DNA from: JAICLL01 sp035252155
GTDB taxonomy: Bacteria > Planctomycetota > Planctomycetia > Pirellulales > JAICIG01
DNA length: 9,356 bases
Assembly: GCA_035252155.1 (NCBI GenBank)
Contig: DATFDL010000172.1
Coordinates: 1 to 9,356, forward strand
Direction: 5' to 3'
Every line of letters starts with the position of its first letter. The stretch's first letter is position 1. A program made the position numbers and the translations under genes. The notes under the pieces were generated by a model. It searched no databases. It worked only from the letters and a program-made list of their open reading frames with translations, and was not told the origin of the DNA. Shown piece by piece: positions 1-5,112 of the stretch.

Positions 1-1318
1 CTTCAATTTCGGTCCAGGGCCATACCAGCGGCTTGAGCTTTTGCGGCTTGGCCGGCACGCGTTCGAGAAGCTTTTCGATCTTTTCAAAACGGCCGTTCAC
101 CGGCGCATCGAGCAATTCATCGGGATCGGTTTCATATTGGCCGATTCGCAGGCCGACTAGCGCGACTCGCAAGTCTTCGTCGTCGAGCGCGTCGGACAGC
201 GCCGCTGAAGCAAGGTCGAGATCGAGATTCGCCAGGTGCCGCGCCGCAATGTAGCGCATTTCGACCGACTTGGCGCGAAGCAGCTTTTGCGCGGGTTCGA
301 TCGAGGCCACGGCATTGTCGGCCGCCAGACACCACAAAGCCAGAAACGCGGCTTGGGGATCCTTGCCTCGCAGCGCCGCCGCGCACGCCTCGGGTGAGTC
401 GAGAAATTCGACGATCTGTGCGAGCATTTTCTTAACGATGCCCGCGCTGGCCGCCGCCCAGAGATGCCCGAACCAGACGTCGATGGCCCGCACCGTGGCG
501 CTGAACCGCAACAAATCGTGATCCAGAATGAGCCGCAGCATGCGGCGGAACGCCTGCGGGTGGGCCATGTCAATGGTTTCGAGGATGGCCTGCCGCAACC
601 CCTCTTGCCGCTGCGCCGCCAGCAATGTTTTTTCGATCAGTTCCCAGCCTTCAGCTCGGTCGGCGAGCAAGAAGGCTTCGGTGATGTGGCGGCCCATCGC
701 GCCAATTTCGTGCTGGTTGGTGAGCGACTGCCGCAGAACCTCAAAGACTTCATCGGCGCCATCGCCCGGCCGCGCCAGTGCGGCGGCCAACAAGATACCG
801 ATTTCATGGGTCAACGCGCCAGGATGATAATAAATGATGTCGCGCCGGCCGAGATGCGGCGCCCAGGCGGCCAGCCAAGGCAATGTGAGCAACTCCGGCG
901 AATACGACTTGGCGAATGACGCCATGGTTTGCAACCAGTCGAAGCGGCACTCGGCGGTAACTTGCGGATGCGCCGGGGCTCGAAAGGCTTTGCTCGCATA
1001 TCCGCGCTGGTACGGAATCGTCTTCAAGAGCTGCCACGCGCCTTCCATGGCGTTGGCCAGCCGTGGCGAGAGCACCCCGAACAACGCTGCACGGTCGTTT
1101 GGGGACAACCGATCGAAATCGATGACCGCCTGCCGCTGCCGCCGCGCAGCGGACCGCAGATCGAGCTCTTTTGCCGCCTCGCCATCGCACCTGCAGAAGA
1201 TCTTACCAATGTCCCGAATCCGCGGCGGGAGCGAGTTCACGCCTGCCGCGATGCGGTCTTCCGATTCCGGCAGGCACCACTCATCGAGCCGGGATTTCGC
1301 TTGTTCGGGCTTGAGCAT
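1..1318 (-). CDS. Large helical-repeat protein, MolR/DUF5724-like, N-terminal part only
   Basis: The frame opens at ATG 1318 and stays open to the left edge, giving 439 codons and no stop, so the gene is cut by the window. The start is well supported: a perfect GGAGGT Shine-Dalgarno sits 7 nt upstream. The protein is soluble-looking, with no signal peptide or membrane segment. Residues about 200-285 form a dense block (HEIGAMGRH, AAQRQEGLRQAILETID, FRRMLRLILDH, RFSATVRAIDVWFG) that I associate with the DUF5724 region of MolR/DUF4132-type proteins, which usually exceed 1000 residues. Residues about 325-400 read as paired helices like HEAT repeats (AAFLALWCLAADN, MRYIAARHLANLDLDLA, LRVALVGLRIG). 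Biochemical function is unknown. In E. coli, MolR relatives lie near genes for a MoxR-like AAA ATPase and a von Willebrand A protein. It follows the 144-aa gene by 4 bp and must be co-translated with it. The coding call is strong; the family name is from memory. Confidence 0.85.
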   Translation of the reverse strand, partial: MLKPEQAKSRLDEWCLPESEDRIAAGVNSLPPRIRDIGKIFCRCDGEAAKELDLRSAARRQRQAVIDFDRLSPNDRAALFGVLSPRLANAMEGAWQLLKTIPYQRGYASKAFRAPAHPQVTAECRFDWLQTMASFAKSYSPELLTLPWLAAWAPHLGRRDIIYYHPGALTHEIGILLAAALARPGDGADEVFEVLRQSLTNQHEIGAMGRHITEAFLLADRAEGWELIEKTLLAAQRQEGLRQAILETIDMAHPQAFRRMLRLILDHDLLRFSATVRAIDVWFGHLWAAASAGIVKKMLAQIVEFLDSPEACAAALRGKDPQAAFLALWCLAADNAVASIEPAQKLLRAKSVEMRYIAARHLANLDLDLASAALSDALDDEDLRVALVGLRIGQYETDPDELLDAPVNGRFEKIEKLLERVPAKPQKLKPLVWPWTEIE

Positions 1319-1322
1319 TTCT

Positions 1323-1757
1323 TCAACCTCCCGCCAACAGGGTGAGCCGAACGAACGCAATCTGACTATCGGGTTGAATGTGGATTTCGCGATCGATCTC
1401 GCGGTGGTCCTCGCCGTCGATCACGACCAGAAACAGTCCGTCCTCAAACGCCTGGCAAGCCGTGGCGACCGCCTCGTCGTCGTCGACCGGCTGCGGCGGC
1501 ACGTCGCTGCCGCCCGCTTCGACCTTGCCTTTCTCCGCCGCTTCGGCGATTTGACGCGCGGTGAGGGCGCGAAAGACTCGGCGTTCGTCCTGCCGCTGGC
1601 GAAATGCCTGCACTTCGCCGCGGACAACGCGCCCAATAAGGTCGCGCAATGTCAGGCCGCCCTCGTCACGCCATTCGGGAGGGAACGGAATCGACCAATC
1701 GGCAAACAGCGGCTTGCGCGAACCGATCGCCTTGCCGCTAATGGTAAGAGATGACAT
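1323..1757 (-). CDS. 144-aa protein ending in Gly-Gly, possible ubiquitin-like (beta-grasp) fold
   Basis: The function is not known to me. The sequence suggests strand-strand-helix-strand-strand-strand: residues 3-10 (SLTISGKAI) and 21-26 (WSIPFP) as strands; 35-79 as a long helical section beginning GGLTLRDLIGRVVRGEVQAF; an acidic linker at 92-95 (DDDE) and a short helix; then strands 108-114 (LFLVVID), 124-127 (EIHI) and 132-140 (QIAFVRLTL), ending LLAGG. ThiS, MoaD and ubiquitin-like proteins share this order and end in exposed Gly-Gly, so a beta-grasp fold with a large helical insert is possible. There are no membrane segments and only one cysteine. ATG 1757 is preceded by GAGG at 5 nt spacing. 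The gene leads a two-gene unit with the MolR-like protein, and their roles are probably linked. The open frame and spacing make it a confident gene; the fold is inference from pattern. The Gly-Gly could instead be a by-product of the downstream ribosome-binding site. Confidence 0.88.
   Translation of the reverse strand: MSSLTISGKAIGSRKPLFADWSIPFPPEWRDEGGLTLRDLIGRVVRGEVQAFRQRQDERRVFRALTARQIAEAAEKGKVEAGGSDVPPQPVDDDEAVATACQAFEDGLFLVVIDGEDHREIDREIHIQPDSQIAFVRLTLLAGG
1326..1331 (-). promoter_or_regulatory. Perfect Shine-Dalgarno for the MolR-like gene, inside the preceding gene
   Basis: The minus strand reads GGAGGT, then TGA AGAA ATG. This is a full match to the anti-Shine-Dalgarno, placed 7 nt before the ATG at 1318. 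The same six bases encode the last two codons (Gly-Gly) of the upstream gene. This fixes the start of the large gene and implies translational coupling. It is the strongest ribosome-binding site in the window. Confidence 0.85.
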
Positions 1758-1808
1758 GACCGCCTCGCGAAAAGAACCCGAGACTTATCAACCGACCAAG
1801 AGATGGCG

Positions 1809-1838
1809 ATTGTAAGGCTTGCCTAGGTATAAAAGCAA
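1809..1838 (-). promoter_or_regulatory. Candidate sigma70-type promoter for the 144-aa/MolR-like pair
   Basis: On the minus strand a TACAAT box (1814-1809, five of six bases of TATAAT) lies 18 nt after TTGCTT (1838-1833, which matches TTG of the -35 consensus). Transcription would start near 1802, leaving a leader of about 45 nt before ATG 1757. It sits in the 83-bp gap after the DUF4058 stop codon, the only non-coding room available. This is pattern matching alone, and planctomycete promoters are poorly defined. Confidence 0.3.
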
Positions 1839-1840
1839 AC

Positions 1841-2575
1841 TTATGCAATCCCCAGGATTTCGCAGCCGTCTTCGTAGCTCTTTTCAAGCTCAAGCGGCAC
1901 CGCCAGATTGTCGGCCAGCCAGAGGGGCATCGTTGGCAAAACAGCGCCAAGATCCAGCGAATGCAGCCAGCTTTCCAGCACCCAGTCATCGGCCTGCTTG
2001 GTTAGGCGGCAGGCTGCGGCATAGATCGCAGGAGGCTCGGCGCCTAACCGGGGGTCCGAATGGTTGACGAGTTCCAGCAATTCACCGTAAAGATTCGCTG
2101 TGCGCGTGGTCACGATGTCGACGATCACCACCGAGACGCGCTCGCGCAGCAAGCCGGCGCACATGGCCGCGAGCAGGCGGCGGTTCTCAGGGCGGTCTTT
2201 GTTTGCGGGGCTGACGATTTCGATTGCCGCCACCAGCCGCGTGCGGCGTCTCTCGTCATAGACGCGCACCTCATACACGTCTTGAGCGGGTAGACCGGTG
2301 ACCACCGAGAGCGTCGGGCGGGGCGGCGCCCAGACCGCGGTGGCCACTCCACCGCCGTTTCCGGCAGCAACCGATCCGATCGCTTCGTCAAGATCCTCGA
2401 AAGTCGATACGTCGATCTCGGCGCTTCGCCCCGATTGCACCGTCGGCTCGGCAAAATAGCCCTTCGGCAGCTTCTTGCGCAGGCTGGCGACGATCATCGC
2501 CGGCCACATGCCGTGCATCCCCTGCCAGTGACGCTTGTCATCCAAAGGCGGTCGGAAATGGTCGCGCAGCGGCAT
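1841..2575 (-). CDS. DUF4058 family protein
   Basis: The 244-aa product matches the DUF4058 family throughout. It opens MPLRDHFRPP, then HWQGMHGMWPAMI (residues 16-28) and LPKGYFAEPTVQ (36-47), which are family hallmarks. The middle has VYEVRVYDERRRTRLVAAIE (100-119), followed by IVSPANK (120-126) and a strand VSVVIVDIV (147-155). The Glu119...SPxNK126 and following strand with Asp153 resemble the core of PD-(D/E)XK-type folds seen in Uma2-like proteins; that link is inference. The C-terminus (Y185-A244) carries PLWLADNLAVPLELEKSYED, also typical. No activity is established for the family, which is often multicopy in planctomycetes and cyanobacteria. The length is normal and the gene appears intact. 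The ATG at 2575 has only a weak GAG nearby. It is separated from both neighbours by about 80-100 bp, so it is probably transcribed alone or with the downstream pair by read-through. Confidence 0.9.
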   Translation of the reverse strand: MPLRDHFRPPLDDKRHWQGMHGMWPAMIVASLRKKLPKGYFAEPTVQSGRSAEIDVSTFEDLDEAIGSVAAGNGGGVATAVWAPPRPTLSVVTGLPAQDVYEVRVYDERRRTRLVAAIEIVSPANKDRPENRRLLAAMCAGLLRERVSVVIVDIVTTRTANLYGELLELVNHSDPRLGAEPPAIYAAACRLTKQADDWVLESWLHSLDLGAVLPTMPLWLADNLAVPLELEKSYEDGCEILGIA

Positions 2576-2613
2576 GGAACAATCTCGGTGAACGGAACAT
2601 ATATTCGCCGACT

Positions 2614-2642
2614 ATTCTATTCCCGCTTCGCTTCCAGACCAA
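2614..2642 (-). promoter_or_regulatory. Candidate sigma70-type promoter for the DUF4058 gene
   Basis: In the 97-bp gap before the DUF4058 gene the minus strand has TAGAAT (2619-2614, five of six bases of TATAAT) exactly 17 nt after TTGGTC (2642-2637, which matches TTG). The predicted start is near 2607, with a leader of about 30 nt. The gap is noticeably more AT-rich than its surroundings. The evidence is pattern matching only. Confidence 0.3.
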
Positions 2643-2672
2643 GCCGCGATCTGGTACGAGGAATGCATGGTC

Positions 2673-3161
2673 TCATTGATCCGTATATCCCGTAGGCGCG
2701 CCGTGGACAACCTGGCATCGCGGGACCGCCAGCTTGAGCTTGCTCAAGGCAGTTCTTGAGATCGGCGTGGGAATGGCAACCAATTCCAGCCCCCGAAGCC
2801 GTTGAAGATGCGGAAGCGATTTCAGGATTTCCACCTCGGTCGTGGGCCTCTTCGCGGAGAACGCGACGATCTCGACCGCCTGAAAGAAATCGTCGCCGAC
2901 GATTCGCCGCAACCAGGCCGGTCCATCGGGCTCACCGGGCACGACGGGTATGTCCAGCGGCCCTGGCACAGGTCTTCGATCTCCGCGTCGTTGCCACTGG
3001 TAGATGACTGCCCCGCCGATGGCTTGAATCGCGTTGGCGGCCTCGCGTTGCTCTCGTGCTCGGTTTGCCACAGCCCCCAGCCAGACGGCCAGCGCTGTCA
3101 GCAGCACAAAGAACGTTCGCAGATTGAACTGAAGACGGCGCCAAACTTCGGTGGCTCGCAT
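2673..3161 (-). CDS. Small membrane-anchored leucine-rich protein, planctomycete type
   Basis: This is a 162-aa protein with a short basic N-terminus and one hydrophobic segment at about residues 13-31 (LRTFFVLLTALAVWLGAV), then NRAREQREAANAIQAIGG and a tyrosine/tryptophan-containing strand AVIYQWQRRGD. This head is a recurring planctomycete paralogous family. The positive residues before the segment suggest the bulk lies outside the cytoplasm, although the orientation is not certain. Residues about 95-152 show one to two leucine-rich units (LKSLPHLQRLRGLELVAIP, then LSKLKLAVPRCQVVH), matching the closing repeat of planctomycete LRR proteins. There are too few repeats for a full solenoid, so it may bind a partner or be a reduced member. 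Function is unknown. ATG 3161 comes 3 bp after the hisS stop (TAA GCA ATG), with no clear ribosome-binding site, so it is probably translated by coupling to hisS. Confidence 0.85.
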   Translation of the reverse strand: MRATEVWRRLQFNLRTFFVLLTALAVWLGAVANRAREQREAANAIQAIGGAVIYQWQRRGDRRPVPGPLDIPVVPGEPDGPAWLRRIVGDDFFQAVEIVAFSAKRPTTEVEILKSLPHLQRLRGLELVAIPTPISRTALSKLKLAVPRCQVVHGAPTGYTDQ

Positions 3162-3164
3162 TGC

Positions 3165-4499
3165 TTAGGCCAGCAACCGCTGAACTGTAGCGATAAGCTC
3201 GGCGGCATCTCCGGAGACATTCACCGTCTGGCTCTCGCCGCTGGCCAGGTTCTTTACCTGGCAGGTGCCGGCGGCCAGCTCGTCTTCGCCGGAGATGAGG
3301 GCCACGCGAAAGCCGCGGCGGTCGGCGTACTTGAGCTGCTGGCCGAGGCGCTTCGGATCGGGGTAAAGCTCGACGCCGATGCCCGCCGCTCGCAGTTGCG
3401 CCGCCAATCGCAAATAAGCGTGCAGGCGGTCGGCCACGAAATAGGCGATAAAGACCTCGGCCGGCGTCGCTACCTTGGCCAACATGCCGAGCTCTTCCAT
3501 CGCGGCCAAGAGCCGGTCGAGCCCGAGCGACGCCCCCACGCCCGGCAGTTCTTGGCTGGTGTAAAGACTGGCCAGATTGTCGTACCGGCCGCCCGAGCAG
3601 ACGCTGCCGATGCCGGGCAAATCATCGAGAAACGTCTCGAAGATCGCGCCGGTGTAGTAGTCGAGCCCACGGGCAATCGAGACATCGAGCCGCACCCGTT
3701 GCTGTGGCACGCCGGCCGCTTCGACCGCCGACAGCAATTCGGCGAGCCGCGCCACGCCTTCTTGCCCCGCCTCGCTGCCGGCCACGAGCGGCTCTAGCTG
3801 TTGCAAGATGTGTTGGTTTTCGCCTTGAAGCTCTGCCAGCCGCAGCACCTGGGCCACCTGCTCAGGCGTGGCCCCGGCGGTACGGCCCATTTCCTCGGCC
3901 ACCTTGTCGCGGCCGATCTTGGCCAGCTTGTCCAAAGCGATCAGCACCGCTTTCGATTTATCGGCTAGCCCCAATCGCTCCAACAGCCCGTTGAGCACCA
4001 GTCGGTTGTTCACCCGCAGCGTGAATCGCTCGAAGCCAATCGCCCTCAACAAGTCGTGAATGACCAGGGCCGTTTCGATATCGGCGGCCGGCGAGCGGGT
4101 ACCGATCGTGTCGAAATCGCACTGCATAAACTCGCGGTAGCGGCCGCGCTGCGTGTTCTCGCCGCGCCACACCGCGGCGATGTGGTATCGCTTGAAGGGT
4201 GTGCCTAGCTCGGCGATGTGCTGCGCGGCAAAGCGGGCCAGCGGCACGGTCAGATCGAACCGCATGCCCACCCACCGCTCGCCGGAGTCTTGGAAGCGAT
4301 AGATCTGCTTGTCGGTTTCTTCGCCGCCCTTGCCCGTCAGGATGTCGAGATATTCCAGCGCCGGCGTGTCGATGGGGCTGAAGCCATACGAACGATAGAC
4401 GCGGCGGGCGGTGTCGATCAGCCGCTCGCGCGCCATCATGGCGTCGGGCAGATAATCCCGAAACCCCTTGAGCGTTCTCGGTTCGATGCGTTTGCTCAT
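3165..4499 (-). CDS. hisS: Histidine-tRNA ligase (HisRS)
   Basis: This cytoplasmic class II synthetase charges tRNA-His with histidine using ATP. The 444-aa length is close to the usual 420-450. Visible motifs are motif 1 near residues 30-50 (ending DTPALEY), motif 2 at 104-133 (RYHIAAVWRGENTQRGRYRE, then QCDFDTIG), the histidine-specific HisA motif RGLDYYTG at 277-284 with the catalytic-region Arg277, HisB SGGRYDNL at 302-309, and motif 3 GVGASLGLDRLL at 320-331. The C-terminal anticodon-binding domain spans about 347-444 (AEVFIAYFVAD, DPKRLGQQLKYADRRGFRVA). Residues 79-90 (MRFDLTVPLARF) and QCDFD resemble the eukaryotic/archaeal HisRS subtype more than the E. coli form (LRPEGT...QLGCEV). 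The gene sits between a YkgJ-like gene, 9 bp upstream, and the small leucine-rich gene, 3 bp downstream. The start ATG 4499 fits the conserved N-terminus (RTLKGFRDYLP) but lacks a strong ribosome-binding site. Confidence 0.98.
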   Translation of the reverse strand: MSKRIEPRTLKGFRDYLPDAMMARERLIDTARRVYRSYGFSPIDTPALEYLDILTGKGGEETDKQIYRFQDSGERWVGMRFDLTVPLARFAAQHIAELGTPFKRYHIAAVWRGENTQRGRYREFMQCDFDTIGTRSPAADIETALVIHDLLRAIGFERFTLRVNNRLVLNGLLERLGLADKSKAVLIALDKLAKIGRDKVAEEMGRTAGATPEQVAQVLRLAELQGENQHILQQLEPLVAGSEAGQEGVARLAELLSAVEAAGVPQQRVRLDVSIARGLDYYTGAIFETFLDDLPGIGSVCSGGRYDNLASLYTSQELPGVGASLGLDRLLAAMEELGMLAKVATPAEVFIAYFVADRLHAYLRLAAQLRAAGIGVELYPDPKRLGQQLKYADRRGFRVALISGEDELAAGTCQVKNLASGESQTVNVSGDAAELIATVQRLLA

Positions 4500-4508
4500 G
4501 CCGGCGGC

Positions 4509-4934
4509 CTAACCGATCACGTTCAGCAGCGGCGGGCGGCGGCTGCGAAATTCCTGCCGCGGCAACACCGCCTCGACGTATTCTTCCACCTGCTCGGCCG
4601 TCTCGAAGTAGCGGTCGTAGACATGGTCGTCTTCGTACTCGCAATTCTCGGTCGAGTATTCGCGACAGATATTCGGCCGCGTGTGGTAGATGGCGCAGCG
4701 ATTGTCGGCCTGCAGATGTTTGCAGCGGGTATGGACCAGCAGATACCAGTTGCCGCCTTCGACAAAGACCGAGGCCGCGTCGTGCAGCAGATACCAGCGG
4801 ATATAGTCAAAATCTTTGCGCCGCGTGGGCGTTTCGATCGGCAGCGCGAAGTATTTGCAGCATTTAGCCGAGCAGTGATTACAAAGACAATCGCCCGGCT
4901 TCAGGTCTTCGCGGCGGATTTTGGGTAAGCGCAT
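4509..4934 (-). CDS. YkgJ-family cysteine-cluster protein
   Basis: The 141-aa product carries the YkgJ (CxxCxxxCC) signature: Cys16, Cys18, Cys21, Cys25, Cys26 (CLCNHCSAKCC), followed by FALPIETP. A second cysteine set comes at Cys71 (CKHLQ), Cys80 (NRCAIY), Cys90 (RPNICREY) and Cys98. These positions are typical of the family and probably bind an iron-sulfur cluster or zinc; which metal cannot be read from the sequence. Its role is unproven. The frame remains open upstream to 5309, but that stretch crosses the 7-bp repeats and the inverted repeat and overlaps the dehydrogenase gene, so I place the start at ATG 4934, where conserved sequence begins (MRLPKIRREDLKPGD). No Shine-Dalgarno precedes it, because the leader consists of pyrimidine-rich repeats. 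It lies 9 bp upstream of hisS and is probably co-transcribed with it. Confidence 0.9.
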   Translation of the reverse strand: MRLPKIRREDLKPGDCLCNHCSAKCCKYFALPIETPTRRKDFDYIRWYLLHDAASVFVEGGNWYLLVHTRCKHLQADNRCAIYHTRPNICREYSTENCEYEDDHVYDRYFETAEQVEEYVEAVLPRQEFRSRRPPLLNVIG

Positions 4935-4935
4935 C

Positions 4936-4977
4936 GGGAGTTGGAAGTGGGAAGTTTGAAGTGGGAAGCGGGAAGTT
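4936..4977 (+). repeat. Six degenerate 7-bp tandem repeats abutting a start codon
   Basis: Six consecutive heptamers read, on the plus strand, GGGAGTT, GGAAGTG, GGAAGTT, TGAAGTG, GGAAGCG and GGAAGTT. The array begins one base upstream of the ykgJ-like start codon. On the coding strand it is a pyrimidine-rich CTTCC-type tract that occupies the place of a ribosome-binding site. It recalls the short heptamer repeats (STRR) known from cyanobacteria, but it was identified here only by eye. Confidence 0.85.
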
Positions 4978-4991
4978 AAGAATGCTCGACG

Positions 4992-5083
4992 TCTGTAGGG
5001 AACGTCCTCCGTGGCGTTCCGCGAACTGCGATTCGACGTCGCCCCGCCCGTCGCGGAACGCCACGGAGGGCGTTCCCTACAGA
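4992..5083. repeat. Near-perfect inverted repeat, 33-bp arms, 26-bp loop
   Basis: Positions 4992-5024 are the reverse complement of 5051-5083 with a single mismatch (T5005 against the base expected from the right arm). Each arm contains TGTAGGGAACG and CGTGGCGTTCCGCG; the central 26 bp is GC-rich and unpaired. It lies 29 bp beyond the dehydrogenase stop and would form a very stable hairpin on either strand. There is no T-run after it, so it is not a canonical intrinsic terminator. It looks like a mobile or dispersed intergenic palindrome, though no transposase is present. Confidence 0.9.
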
Positions 5084-5112
5084 GGCGTCCCGATAAGCTA
5101 CCATTTGCCGCA

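Noticed and set aside
157..573. A minus-strand open frame of 138 codons, and others at 804-1190 and 811-999.
   Set aside because: They are out-of-frame shadows of the MolR-like gene, whose uninterrupted frame covers 1-1318. The Arg/Ser/Cys-rich products have no features.
834..1754. A 306-codon open frame on the plus strand opposite the 144-aa and MolR-like genes.
   Set aside because: It crosses both minus-strand genes and their coupled start/stop; the minus-strand pair has ribosome-binding sites, tight spacing and protein-like composition, while this product has no recognisable features.
2802..3797. A 331-codon open frame on the plus strand over hisS and the leucine-rich gene.
   Set aside because: It is antisense to well-identified HisRS motifs and has no domain of its own.
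4992..5083. The long palindrome as an intrinsic transcription terminator for the dehydrogenase gene.
   Set aside because: The stem is far longer than usual and no T-run follows on either strand, so termination cannot be claimed from sequence.
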